Assembly (NCBI GenBank): GCA_049324575.1
Contig: JBMONI010000017.1
Coordinates: 1 to 64,000, forward strand
Length of the DNA: 64,000 nt
Reading direction: 5' to 3'
Source: JBMONI01 sp049324575
GTDB taxonomy: Bacteria > Omnitrophota > Omnitrophia > Omnitrophales > Aquincolibacteriaceae
Made by a program: the position numbers and the translations under genes. This document shows, in pieces, positions 8,166-17,511 of this stretch. Each line of letters opens with the position of its first letter. Position 1 is the first letter of the stretch. A model generated the notes under the pieces. It was not told the origin of the DNA, ran no database searches, and worked only from the letters and a program-made list of their open reading frames with translations.

Positions 8166-9815
8166 TCAGATCCATAACTCCTCCATCTCCGGCCATTGCC
8201 TGTAGAGCTTTTCCAGCCGTTTCCCCAAATAGCCTCCCGTCATGGCGTCGAGCATCGCCGTCAGTTCATCGATCCTGAGGCGGCTCTCGGCGCGCGCGTC
8301 CGCCGCGGCGGGGCTTATCCGCATCCATTCGTGCTGGAGCCGGCGCCGTTCGAAATAAAGCCGCGTCGCTTCCGAGAGAAGATCGTGGCGCAGTTCGACC
8401 ATGAGCTTTTCGCGCGAATCGATCGAGGTCTGGTTCGAGCTCCAAAGGAGATCCCCCAGGTCCCAGCTGATGTCGAAGTCCCAGCCTTTGTCGATATCGT
8501 CCGGGCCGGTGATATAGCGGTCGGCGTCGCTTGTCCCGCCCCGGTCGAGGTCGATCGAGACCGAGCGGCTGAAATCTTTTCCGAAAGAGAGGTCCGGGAG
8601 GAGCGAGCTCAGCCGGCTTTCGAAGTGCCAGCGCCGGATCTTCCAGTCCCCGACGTTTGCCGAACGGACGACCGCTTTCTGGATATCCCGGACTGTGGGC
8701 TCAAGCGAAAGATAGCGGTGAAATAGCGCCAGAGTTTCGGGCGAGGGGAGCCAGAGGCTTCGGCCGGCGGTTTCTTCGGACGATAGGTCAAAGTGCATGA
8801 GACCGTCCCGGGTCACGGCAAAGAGCGCCTCGGATCCTTCCCGGGAAGCGACAAAAAGGGCCTGCGCATGCGTATCCGTGAGCCCTTCGAAGATCTCGCG
8901 CCATCGTTCCGTGACCGTGTCCCAGGCGTAGATCGCGCGCGCCGTCGCCGCAAAAAGGATCTGATGCTGCGGCGCATAAGCCAGATGAAAGACTTCGGCC
9001 TCGCGCATGCCCGAGCCCGGGAGGAGCCGCCAGTTTTTTCCGTTATCCCGGCTTTCGAACACACCGTGTGTTCCGCCGACCCAGAGATGTCTCGGGAGTT
9101 CGACGGAAGAGGCCAGCGCGTGAAAACAGGCGCGGGAAGAGGGTTCCGCCTCCTCAGCGAAAAGATCTTCGGAAAAGCCTTCGTCCGTAAGGTCCGTCTG
9201 GGCGGGCAGGTCCTGCAGAACGGTTTCGAAATGTTCGAGGTCCTGCGTGCGGTAGAGGCGGTCTTCGGAAGCGGCGTAAAGAGCATCGGGGAGCGCATAA
9301 AGCACGGAAAACGGCTTTCGCTCGGGAAAATTTGAAAATCGGAACCAGGTCCTTCCGCCATCGTCGCTTTCCATCAGGCCTTCCGCGGTCCCGAGGATCC
9401 AGTGGTCAGGATCTCCCGGAATGACGGCCAGGGCCCACGCGACGTCGAGATCCCGGCTTGCCTGCTCAAAAGAAGGGGAACAGACGTCGAGTATCCGGTC
9501 GCAGGTCCAAAGGCCTCGATGCGTCAGCACAAAAAGCGTTCGCGGGGATTCGCCGTGCATCTGGATCTTTTCGATCTCGTGCCCTGAGCCCGGGAGCTTC
9601 CAGCGCAGATCCCAGCCCTGTTGGGCGGAATTTTCATAGATCGCATTGCCGGATGCGGCGAGGAGCCGTGACGCTTCCGCCGGGTCGGCTGTCGCGGAGG
9701 CCAGTCGGGAAAGAACGGGCGGCTGGTTCGGTTTTTCCCAGAGGCCATAGACGGGTGAGGTCAAAAAAAGCGAACTTAGAACGAGAAGAAGGGTTTTTTG
9801 AGACGGTTTTTTCAT
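8166..9815 (-). CDS. Secreted beta-propeller protein (BNR/YCF48-like repeats)
   Basis: A 549-residue protein with a clean Sec signal peptide (KKPSQKTLLLVLSSLFLTS, cleavage near VYG). Residues about 50-360 contain repeated blades with Asp-box or BNR-like motifs such as ESDDGGRTWFRFS and ESRDNGKNWRLLPGS, as in YCF48/sialidase propellers. The C-terminal 180 residues are helical and charged, with repeated heptads (LSEATRLYFERRRLQHEWMR), so possibly a coiled coil. It probably acts in the periplasm or at the surface. AAGGATTC precedes the ATG at 9815. It is divergent from the 1,895-residue gene, with 202 AT-rich bases between the two starts. Specific function unknown. Confidence 0.7.
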   Translation of the reverse strand: MKKPSQKTLLLVLSSLFLTSPVYGLWEKPNQPPVLSRLASATADPAEASRLLAASGNAIYENSAQQGWDLRWKLPGSGHEIEKIQMHGESPRTLFVLTHRGLWTCDRILDVCSPSFEQASRDLDVAWALAVIPGDPDHWILGTAEGLMESDDGGRTWFRFSNFPERKPFSVLYALPDALYAASEDRLYRTQDLEHFETVLQDLPAQTDLTDEGFSEDLFAEEAEPSSRACFHALASSVELPRHLWVGGTHGVFESRDNGKNWRLLPGSGMREAEVFHLAYAPQHQILFAATARAIYAWDTVTERWREIFEGLTDTHAQALFVASREGSEALFAVTRDGLMHFDLSSEETAGRSLWLPSPETLALFHRYLSLEPTVRDIQKAVVRSANVGDWKIRRWHFESRLSSLLPDLSFGKDFSRSVSIDLDRGGTSDADRYITGPDDIDKGWDFDISWDLGDLLWSSNQTSIDSREKLMVELRHDLLSEATRLYFERRRLQHEWMRISPAAADARAESRLRIDELTAMLDAMTGGYLGKRLEKLYRQWPEMEELWI

Positions 9816-10017
9816 AGGGGAATCCTTTCTGGATATTTAAAATATTAATATTATATATAAATAATATGAATATTTCAATAGAAAAGACCTTCCTCTATGC
9901 TGAAAAACGCTTTTTCCGGCCTGGAGGACGTTTGAAAAAAGGCATTTCAACGGGTATACCTTAAGCACCTATTAAAAAGAGCGAGCCGAACAGGCAAGGA
10001 GGGGGATCTTTTTACCA

Positions 10018-13000
10018 ATGAGAGGGCGAACGTCTTGCCGTTTTCATGAACGAATGATCGCATGGGCGCTCGTGGTGTGCCTTGCCGGGACGGACGCGGC
10101 TTGCGCGGCGCCTGCGGGACCGGCCGCTTCGGCCTTCGTTCCGGCGGCGAAGCAGGCGGCGATCCTCCCCGAAATACCGGACGCTTTCGGGACTATTACG
10201 GATCGTTATCGCGGAAATTCAGGAAAAACCGTTTTTTTCATCCAGGATGCGCACGATTCGTTCGAGGCGCAGCAGAATATCGCATCTATCCTTTCGCTTC
10301 TCGTGAGCCGTCACGGCGTCCAAACGGTCTACGAAGAAGGCTATGAAGGTCCGGTCCCGACCGACCGCTATTTCGGAACGATCCGGGAGCCGGAGCTCCG
10401 CAAGAACATCGCCTATTATCTGATGGACAAACTCCGGCTTGGCGGTGCCGAGTTCGCGCATATTACGCGCACGAAAGATTTCAAATTGATCGGCGTCGAT
10501 AAGATCCGGCTGCATCTTGCCCATATCGAAAGCTATCGCGCCAGCGCCGGAGCGCGGGAAGCGATCCGGGAAGACCTCCGGAAATTACGGGCCAAGCTCG
10601 ATCGGCTTGCGAACCGCTATTTTTCGACGGATTTCAAAACGTGGTTTCGCTGGAAAGAAAGATCGGAGCGGGGCGAACTCTCCTGGCCGGATTATCTTGC
10701 CCGGGTCGGGACCTTCGAAAAGGAAAAGGGCCCGGAAGCGGGGGTTCTTTTCGAGGATTTTCCGGCATTGGCCGGGCTTTTTCGTGTCCTTCGGGACCCT
10801 GCCGCTAGGGAGGCGGACCCACCGGATCTTGCCCGCGCGATGCAAGAGCTCTCCCGCTGGGAGCGGGCCTTTGCGGCCCGGGAATTGAAGGATCCCTCGG
10901 CCCAAAAGGTCTACGCTTATCTTCGGGGGATCGCTTGGCTCGAGCGGTTGGCCGAAGTGCGGTTGACGGCGGAAGAATTCAAAAAAGCGGGAACGGTCCT
11001 TCAAGGGCTCCGCACGAGCGACATGGCGAGGTTCATCGCGGAGCATTCGGGAAAAGCGGTCGTGCTTTCAAGGGCCTGGGAAGATCTCGTTCGTCATTCA
11101 CTCGAGTTCTATCGGCTTGCGGTCCTCCGCGACCGTGCGGTCGATCAGATTTTCCGCGATCTTGTCCCGGGGCCTCAGGAAACCCGTCTTGCGCTGGTTT
11201 TCGGCGGTTTTCATGAGACGGCGATCAAAAAGATCCTTCGCGAGAAGGGTTTTTCCTATACCGTGATCACTCCCAGGATCGGTCAGGTCAGCCATTCCCA
11301 TCGTGAATTATACAAGCGCCTGATGGCGGGATCGCGCTATGGGTTCGAGGTTTCGCCGCCTCTTCGCAGAGCGGCGCGGGTCCCCGGTTTTTACGAGCTT
11401 CCGGTTCCCGAGCGGATACGGGACCGCCTGGTCGAGCGCGCAACTTCGGTTATGCGCCGGGGGATGAGCCCTTCGGATTTCGTTATTGCGATGGACCGGG
11501 GTCGCGGGCGCGCGGAAGTGCGAAGTGCCGGTCCGGCCAAGTTCAAGCGGCCGAAGATCCGAAAGATGCCGATCCCCGTGCTTGGGCCGACGGAGGCCGA
11601 AAAGGCGATCCGCCGGGAGATCCTCCAGAGCCCCACGCGTTCGATCCCGTTCAGCCGGTTCATGGAGCTCTCGCTCTACTATCGAGACGGTTTTTATGAA
11701 ACCCATGTCCACATTGGAAGCGGCGGTGGAACCGATTTTTATACGATGCCGGTCGAGCATCCGGAAGCTTTTGCGGCGTTGCTTGCAAAACAGTATGAAG
11801 AGATGTGGTGGCGGCTTGGCCGGCCCGGACGTTTCCAGATCATCGAAATGGGAGCGGGTTCCGGGGTCATGGCCCGGGAAACGCTTCAACGGTTGCGCGA
11901 GTACCACCCGGATCTTTATGCGGCGATGACCTATGGGATCGTCGAGAAGGGTACCAAATCGGAGCGGGACCAGAAAATGGCTTTGGTGGGATATGAAGAT
12001 AAGGTCTCGGTGATCAAAAAAGATTCGGCGAGCGACCTCTCGCCGGAGAGCGGGATCTTGAATGAGCGGGTGCCGAAGATCTTCGCTTCGAACGAATTGC
12101 TGGATGTTTTTTCGGTCGACCGGGTCCTCCAACGGAACGGAGCTTTGTATGAAGTGCATGTCGGGATTGGCCGGAACGGAAAGCTGGTCGAAAAATTGAG
12201 GCCGCTTACGGGCGCGGATGAGCGTCAACGCGGATTGCTCCGCTACCTTGAGTTCCTGAAAGGGCGCTATGAAGAGGTGTGGGCGGCCGGCGGTGAGGTG
12301 GCGGTCTCTCTTGAGCTCGAGAAATGGCAAACGGCGTTGGCGAAGATCCTTGACCGGGACGGCGGGTATGTGATCACGATCGACTACGGCTATATCGAAC
12401 CGTCGGTGCAAAGCCTGAGTGTCCGGAATTTTGCTTATGACCGTCCGGTGACCTTTGCGGGCCTGCCGATCCGTTCTCGCGCGCTCGCGAACGGGATCCG
12501 AAAGATCGTCGCGAAAAAATACGAGTGGCTCAAGGCGATGCCGGCCTGGCAGCGCGCCTTCGCGCGTGGGGCGCTCGGACTTTTCGGAAGGGATGACCGC
12601 TTTATGTACAAGAAACCGGGCCGCGTTGATATTACCTGGGATGTCGATTACCTCGCGCTTATGATGCTGGGGGCGTATCACGGACTTGCCGTCGAAGGGA
12701 GCGCCGACCTTTCGGATTATTTTTCGGCGCTTGGGACCGCAGGCCTGCCCGGGGTCGCGCCCCAAAAAGTTGAGGCCCTGATCGAGGAAAGCAAGAAATT
12801 TTTGATCACGGTCCAAAGCCGGGGGGTTCCGTTTCACGATGAGCCTTTCAAGGGATTCGGGGAAAGGGCTCTGTCCGGGGCGTTCGAGATTTTGCTTGGC
12901 AAATTCCGCAAGACCTTTGCCCTGATGCCCCGTCTTCCGCTCGAAGAGTTGGAAGTCCTGAGGGAGATGGCGATGAAAAGGCGGGCCGAACTGAGGAGTT

Positions 13001-15705
13001 CTGCGCCGGCGCCGCGACTTGCCGAGGTCCTCCGCGGCCGGTTCGCGCCGCACCAGAGGATCTCCTTTTTCGACATTGATACCGGGCAGGGCGATTTTCT
13101 CCGCGCGTTCCCGAAACATGCTTTTGATATCGTGACCGCGAACAATATCTTTTTGGATACGACGGCGGAGCGCGCCAGAGAGCTTGTCAAAGAGGACGGG
13201 CTTTTCCTCGCGACGATCGAGGCCAATGATGTGTTCTATGATTTCGAGGACCGGATCGTGCGCCATATCGAAGCGGCCGGTTTTTCGGTCGAGGTTCTCG
13301 ATATGCCCGCGGATTATCCCGCTTACGAGAGCCAGTTCAACGCGAGCCGATGGGTCATCGCAACGCCGGTCCGCCGACGCGCCGAACTGCGTTCGAAAGA
13401 CCCCAAATTCATCGATCTCGTTGAGGTCGAGAAGAATTTCCGGGACCTCGAAACGAATTTTTGGCGTATCCGGGAAAAGGTCGGGGCGGGCCGCACCTTT
13501 GATGATGGGGTCATTCATCCGATGCTTTACGCCTACCGCAAAGTCAATGAACAGCTGGCCTCCGGACGGGATGTGAAAACTTTATTGCGGGAATCTCTCT
13601 GGCAGATGAACGTCTGGGCGCATTTCGGTGATAACTGGCGAATGTCCTTTGAATACCAGGGATTCATCGAAACGACCCGCAGGCGCTTCGCCGAACATGT
13701 GGGGCCCTTGTTCCGCTGGCTTGAAAAACACGTGGACGATTCCCCGTGGAAGCTTGCTTCGGGGATCTATGATGCGGTGCTTGCGACCCAGCTTTTCGAC
13801 GACGGCAATCACCGGACGGGCGCTCTGGCCGTCAGTCTCATCCTGATGCATGCGGGGATCGCGCCTTTTGTGCTGACCTTTGATAATGCGCTGAGCTATT
13901 TCGAGATCTCGGCGGACCTCAAATTCCCGGCCCGGGGGACCAAGAAATTCGCGAAGATCTTCGAGCAGGGGTTCAAGGCGGCCTTGGGCCATGAATGGAA
14001 GGACGACCGGCGCCGCTTCCAGGAGTTTTTGAAGGAAAATACGGACAGACGTTTTGTCACGAAGGATATTTCCCGGGCGGGGGTCCCGGCGGAGATCTTG
14101 AATAAACAGGCGGCTGAAAAAACGAAAGGCCGCGCCGAAGTGCGAAGCGATAAAGCCGCTGGCCAAGGGGCGGTCAAAAAAGCGATCCAGTTCGGCATGC
14201 GATCGGCCTCGGCCGTGGGCTGGGCCGGGTTTGCGGTGACCTTGCCCTTTGTGCTTTTTGCGATGCCGGGGATCGTCTATTTGCATTATCTTCCGATCGC
14301 CGTGGAGGGATGGCTGATCTCGATGCTTCTTTACCGCCTCACGCGGCAGGAGGATGCGCGCGTTACGATCGCGGTGATGGCGGCCGGGGTTGCGGTCCTG
14401 TTCGCGGTCTTTCATGTGGCGTTGCCGGCCCTGGTCCCGGCGCTGGCTTATAACGCGCAGGCGCAGACCGGAGAAACATTGGCCAAGATCGGGCTTCGCC
14501 TGGCGGGACTTTTTGTCGGGATCTGGTTCTCGCGTTTTGCGGACATCAAATTTTTCAAGAAAGAGGCCGACCCGGCTTCGACCCCGCTCCGGACGGCATT
14601 GCGCTGGGCGCTTTCCGACGGCCTTGTGCTCGGCTATTTTTTCTATGCGATCTTTTACCCGTTCATGGGGGCGCAGATCCCGGTCGCTCTCTATTTTCCG
14701 TTCCTCGCGAATTTCATGCCGGAGACGATCGCGGCCCAGGCGTCGACGGCTTGGCTGAAGATCGGCTTTGACCTGACCCTGGTGACCTTTTTCGTGCACG
14801 GCCCGATGATGGTCCTGATGGGTTCTATCGTCGGCGAGAAGAAACAGAATGCGCTTACGCGGCCGCTTTACCGTTCGGTGGCGGTCCGCGATTTCATGCG
14901 GATGTATCCGGTCAATTTCGTCGCGCTCTTTGTGCTGATGGGCATTTCCTGGTTCCTCGATCCTTCGGGCGGTTACGGGGTCTCGGCGACCCATGCGGTC
15001 TTCGCGATGGGGTATGCGATCCTGCGGCGCTGGCTTTTCACACAGGAGCCCGTTATTTCGAGGGGAAAGGGTGTTCAAAAGGAACCGGAGGGTTCGAAGA
15101 GATCCGGATCGCGGGCGGAGCTTCGCAGGGCGGAGGAAGTTGACGCCGCTTTTGCGGACCTTGTGTCCGTGCCGCTTCAGGCTGAAAAAGCACGGTTTGG
15201 GTTTTCCAGGGCCCGTGATTTGATCGAAGCGCCGCAGGACGGTGGAACGCTTCTGATCGCGCGGGCCGAATTGCGCGAGCTCACTGAAAAACAGCGGAAA
15301 GAACTTTTTACGGTGGCGGCGAATCAGCCGAAAGCGCGATTTGTGATCTATGGGCCTGCGGCTCGCGGGGATCCGGCGTTCGCGCATGATTTATTCGGAT
15401 TGCGGAATGTTTTTGTGACGGACCAAGATCTGGGTTCGGCTTACCGGCGGTATGGTTTTCCTGGCAAAGCGGCGGTCGATGTCCTGACCGGAAAACTGTC
15501 CCGGCGCCGCGTCCGGTCCGCTATGCCATTCCTTCGTCTTGAGAATACGGAAGGGATGATCGCCATGGCCCTTTTGTATGTGCTTTCCGATGGCGAGCAT
15601 CCCGCATTCGTCCGGCGCGCAGGGGAACTCGAACTTCGCGACCGGGCCTGGCTTGAAAGCGTTCGCGATTACCTGAGCCATCAGGTCGTCGCCTGGTCCG
15701 CCTAA
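10018..15705 (+). CDS. 1,895-residue modular protein: TraB/ChaN-like, MidA-like methyltransferase, Fic-like and membrane modules
   Basis: A single ORF of several modules. Residues 1-30 are a signal peptide (WALVVCLAGTDAACAAPAG). Residues 55-440 form a TraB/ChaN-like module, with VFFIQDAHDS and LVFGGFHET, homologous to the start of the 8,483-residue protein. Residues 510-985 form a MidA/NDUFAF7-like SAM methyltransferase, with FMELSLYYRDGFYE and IIEMGAGSG (608-616). Residues 990-1118 look like a partial methyltransferase. Residues 1127-1365 form a Fic-like fold with QLFDDGNHRTG, where the catalytic His is Gln1258. Residues 1390-1680 hold about eight membrane segments, and 1700-1895 are an unrecognised tail. 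The motif RAE(V/L)R occurs at 498, 989, 1121, 1372, 1699 and 1749, mostly at module joints. AAGGAGG lies at 9996-10002, and a strong terminator follows. Confidence 0.8.
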   Translation: MRGRTSCRFHERMIAWALVVCLAGTDAACAAPAGPAASAFVPAAKQAAILPEIPDAFGTITDRYRGNSGKTVFFIQDAHDSFEAQQNIASILSLLVSRHGVQTVYEEGYEGPVPTDRYFGTIREPELRKNIAYYLMDKLRLGGAEFAHITRTKDFKLIGVDKIRLHLAHIESYRASAGAREAIREDLRKLRAKLDRLANRYFSTDFKTWFRWKERSERGELSWPDYLARVGTFEKEKGPEAGVLFEDFPALAGLFRVLRDPAAREADPPDLARAMQELSRWERAFAARELKDPSAQKVYAYLRGIAWLERLAEVRLTAEEFKKAGTVLQGLRTSDMARFIAEHSGKAVVLSRAWEDLVRHSLEFYRLAVLRDRAVDQIFRDLVPGPQETRLALVFGGFHETAIKKILREKGFSYTVITPRIGQVSHSHRELYKRLMAGSRYGFEVSPPLRRAARVPGFYELPVPERIRDRLVERATSVMRRGMSPSDFVIAMDRGRGRAEVRSAGPAKFKRPKIRKMPIPVLGPTEAEKAIRREILQSPTRSIPFSRFMELSLYYRDGFYETHVHIGSGGGTDFYTMPVEHPEAFAALLAKQYEEMWWRLGRPGRFQIIEMGAGSGVMARETLQRLREYHPDLYAAMTYGIVEKGTKSERDQKMALVGYEDKVSVIKKDSASDLSPESGILNERVPKIFASNELLDVFSVDRVLQRNGALYEVHVGIGRNGKLVEKLRPLTGADERQRGLLRYLEFLKGRYEEVWAAGGEVAVSLELEKWQTALAKILDRDGGYVITIDYGYIEPSVQSLSVRNFAYDRPVTFAGLPIRSRALANGIRKIVAKKYEWLKAMPAWQRAFARGALGLFGRDDRFMYKKPGRVDITWDVDYLALMMLGAYHGLAVEGSADLSDYFSALGTAGLPGVAPQKVEALIEESKKFLITVQSRGVPFHDEPFKGFGERALSGAFEILLGKFRKTFALMPRLPLEELEVLREMAMKRRAELRSSAPAPRLAEVLRGRFAPHQRISFFDIDTGQGDFLRAFPKHAFDIVTANNIFLDTTAERARELVKEDGLFLATIEANDVFYDFEDRIVRHIEAAGFSVEVLDMPADYPAYESQFNASRWVIATPVRRRAELRSKDPKFIDLVEVEKNFRDLETNFWRIREKVGAGRTFDDGVIHPMLYAYRKVNEQLASGRDVKTLLRESLWQMNVWAHFGDNWRMSFEYQGFIETTRRRFAEHVGPLFRWLEKHVDDSPWKLASGIYDAVLATQLFDDGNHRTGALAVSLILMHAGIAPFVLTFDNALSYFEISADLKFPARGTKKFAKIFEQGFKAALGHEWKDDRRRFQEFLKENTDRRFVTKDISRAGVPAEILNKQAAEKTKGRAEVRSDKAAGQGAVKKAIQFGMRSASAVGWAGFAVTLPFVLFAMPGIVYLHYLPIAVEGWLISMLLYRLTRQEDARVTIAVMAAGVAVLFAVFHVALPALVPALAYNAQAQTGETLAKIGLRLAGLFVGIWFSRFADIKFFKKEADPASTPLRTALRWALSDGLVLGYFFYAIFYPFMGAQIPVALYFPFLANFMPETIAAQASTAWLKIGFDLTLVTFFVHGPMMVLMGSIVGEKKQNALTRPLYRSVAVRDFMRMYPVNFVALFVLMGISWFLDPSGGYGVSATHAVFAMGYAILRRWLFTQEPVISRGKGVQKEPEGSKRSGSRAELRRAEEVDAAFADLVSVPLQAEKARFGFSRARDLIEAPQDGGTLLIARAELRELTEKQRKELFTVAANQPKARFVIYGPAARGDPAFAHDLFGLRNVFVTDQDLGSAYRRYGFPGKAAVDVLTGKLSRRRVRSAMPFLRLENTEGMIAMALLYVLSDGEHPAFVRRAGELELRDRAWLESVRDYLSHQVVAWSA

Positions 15706-15728
15706 TCCCATAACCTTATCAAACCCAC

Positions 15729-15772
15729 AGCACCTTTATCAAACACCGGAGGTTTGATAAAGGTGCTTTTTG
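15729..15772 (+). terminator. Rho-independent terminator of the 1,895-residue gene
   Basis: A perfect 16-bp stem (15729-15744 with 15752-15767) and a 7-base loop ACCGGAG are followed by TTTTT. The stop codon of the gene is 24 bases upstream. The loop is the reverse complement of the CTCCGGT core found in other palindromes of this window (see findings). Confidence 0.93.
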
Positions 15773-15891
15773 TATGTTGTTTTAGCACAATTTTCGAGCT
15801 TTCATGCCGCCTTCCCATATCATTTCTTCATCCCACCTCCGGGATGGGATGAGGTGAATGAGGGGTTGTTGTGCCGATCGGGCTTTTTTGC

Positions 15892-15897
15892 TATAGT
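15892..15897 (+). promoter_or_regulatory. Candidate -10 box of ychF
   Basis: TATAGT ends 11 bases before the ychF start codon. A transcript starting about seven bases after the box would have a leader of roughly five bases and no Shine-Dalgarno, a near-leaderless arrangement. No good -35 is apparent. Confidence 0.45.
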
Positions 15898-15908
15898 GCC
15901 GTCCCATC

Positions 15909-17003
15909 ATGCCTATTCGCTGCGGGATCGTAGGACTTCCGAACGTCGGGAAATCGACCATTTTCAACGCGCTTTCCAACGCGAAAGCCGCGGCTTCGAA
16001 CTATCCCTTCTGCACCATCGACCCCAACGTTGGGATCGTGCCCGTCCCCGACAGCCGCCTGGACCGCCTTTCGGCCCTTTACAAGCCCCAGAAGACCACG
16101 CCGACCGCCGTCGAATTTTACGATATCGCCGGGCTCGTCGCGGGAGCGTCCAAAGGCGAAGGGCTCGGCAATCAGTTCCTCGGCCATATCAAGGAAGTCG
16201 AGGCGATCCTCCATGTGGTCCGCTGCTTCGAGGATCCGAACATCATCCACGTTTCCGGCGCGGTCGACCCTTTGCGCGATATCGAAGTGATCGATACCGA
16301 GCTTTGCCTCAAAGATCTCGAGACCATGGCGGGACGCTTCGACAAAACCTATAAACTCGCTCATTCCGGTGACAAGGACGCCCGCGACATCATGCCGCTT
16401 TATGAGAAAATCAAAGCGTCCTTGGAGGCTGGAACGCCGCTTCGCAAATTGGGCTTAAGCGACGATGAAAAAAAGAAAGTCCGTGATCTGGCATTCCTTA
16501 CCGTGAAACCCGTTCTTTACTGCGCCAATGTGAGAGAGGACGAACTTCCCGAAGGCGGCGCGAAGGTGGCGCTTGTGCGCGAGTGGGCAAAAAAAGAAGG
16601 CGCGGAAATGGTCGTGATCTCCGGGAAGGTCGAATCCGAGATCGCGGAACTTTCGCCGGAAGAGCAAAAATCTTTTCTCGAAGCGGTCGGGCTCAAAGAG
16701 CCTGGGCTTCATGCGCTGATCCGCGCGACGTACCGGCTCTTGAACCTGATCACCTACTTCACGGCGGGGGAGAAGGAAGTCCGCGCGTGGACGGTCCGTG
16801 GCGGCGCAAAAGCGCCGGAAGCCGCGGGGGTCATCCACTCCGATTTTGAACGCGGCTTTATCCGCGCCGAAGTGATGACCTGCGAAGATCTTTTGGGGCT
16901 CGGCAGCGCGCTTGCCGTGAAGGAAAAGGGGCTGCTCCGGATCGAAGGCAAAGATTATCTCGTCAAAGACGGCGATGTGATGCTTTTCCGGTTCAATGTG
17001 TAA
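15909..17003 (+). CDS. ychF: Redox/ribosome-associated ATPase YchF (OLA1)
   Basis: A 364-residue Obg-family P-loop protein. G1 is GLPNVGKST; the region IDPNVGIVPVPDSRLD and the G3-like DIAGLVAGASKGEGLGNQFL follow; the C-terminal TGS domain includes NLITYFTAGEKEVRAWTV and VIHSDFERGFIRAEV. The family prefers ATP over GTP and associates with ribosomes; the exact cellular role is debated. Length is canonical. It starts immediately downstream of a TATAGT box. The gene is flanked by two giant ORFs but is itself ordinary. Confidence 0.97.
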   Translation: MPIRCGIVGLPNVGKSTIFNALSNAKAAASNYPFCTIDPNVGIVPVPDSRLDRLSALYKPQKTTPTAVEFYDIAGLVAGASKGEGLGNQFLGHIKEVEAILHVVRCFEDPNIIHVSGAVDPLRDIEVIDTELCLKDLETMAGRFDKTYKLAHSGDKDARDIMPLYEKIKASLEAGTPLRKLGLSDDEKKKVRDLAFLTVKPVLYCANVREDELPEGGAKVALVREWAKKEGAEMVVISGKVESEIAELSPEEQKSFLEAVGLKEPGLHALIRATYRLLNLITYFTAGEKEVRAWTVRGGAKAPEAAGVIHSDFERGFIRAEVMTCEDLLGLGSALAVKEKGLLRIEGKDYLVKDGDVMLFRFNV

Positions 17004-17023
17004 AGGATAAAAAGAAGTTAGAA

Positions 17024-17275
17024 GTGAGAATGAAGAAGTTAGAAGTAAGAGGAAATGAAAGCTTGGCTCGAATTCGCCTATCGATGTTCCCATTTCATCA
17101 AGAAACTTACGAATCTTTTATGGCCCGGCATTCGGAGGTCGGGGCTATGTCATTTTTTTTACAAAGAACTGGCGATAGTTTTTAATTCTTTACAACCTTT
17201 CCTTGCCTTTTCCTTTCTCTGCTTCTTGCCTCTGGCCTCTTACTCCTACCCTCTTTTTCCCTCCCAGCGAATTCT
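17024..17275. repeat. Inverted short-repeat element E6
   Basis: The 388-base gap between ychF and the giant ORF holds a purine-rich left arm (17024-17063) of AGAAGTTAGAAG/GAATG-like units, a spacer of about 120 bases, and a pyrimidine-rich right arm (17186-17270) with TTTCTCTGCTTCTTGCCTC and CTCTTACTCCTACCCTC. The spacer has no convincing gene. After the element, 17276-17391 is AT-rich and carries the giant gene's promoter. Confidence 0.6.
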
Positions 17276-17335
17276 ATGAATCTATAGCAATCCCGGTCAT
17301 TTTTGCACATTTATAAATATATATAAAAAGCACTT

Positions 17336-17364
17336 TTGAAATTTCGTAACTCATCGGCTACAAT
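17336..17364 (+). promoter_or_regulatory. Candidate sigma-70 promoter of the giant gene
   Basis: TTGAAA (17336-17341), a 17-base spacer and TACAAT (17359-17364), in an AT-rich stretch. Transcription would start near 17371, giving a 21-base leader to ATG 17392. No Shine-Dalgarno is visible in that leader. Confidence 0.6.
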
Positions 17365-17391
17365 TGGGTTGCATTATTTTTTCCCACGATC

Positions 17392-17511
17392 ATGGACTAT
17401 GCGGACATGATGAATATCAGAAAAAATAGACTCTCCAGGACTCTCATCGCTTGCCTGGCTATCGCCAGTTTCCTTACGACCAGTGTCTTTACGCCATCTT
17501 CCTATGCTTCA
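17392..17511 (+). other. Giant protein: signal peptide (residues 1-40)
   Basis: A basic segment (IRKNRLSR) is followed by a hydrophobic core (TLIACLAIASFLTTSVF) and a polar region ending in SYAS, with A-x-S style cleavage likely near residue 40. It predicts Sec export or membrane insertion. A second start at residue 6 or 7 would keep it intact. Confidence 0.75.

Noticed and set aside
11308..13518. A 736-codon minus-strand frame
   Set aside because: It lies wholly opposite the 1,895-residue gene; its product is rich in Arg, His, Asp and Pro, as expected of the antisense of GC-rich coding DNA.
13582..15387. A 601-codon minus-strand frame
   Set aside because: Antisense of the 1,895-residue gene, with an Arg/His/Asp-dominated composition and no domain.
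17055..17279. A 74-codon frame upstream of the giant gene
   Set aside because: It runs through the spacer and the pyrimidine-rich arm of element E6, has no ribosome site and resembles no family.
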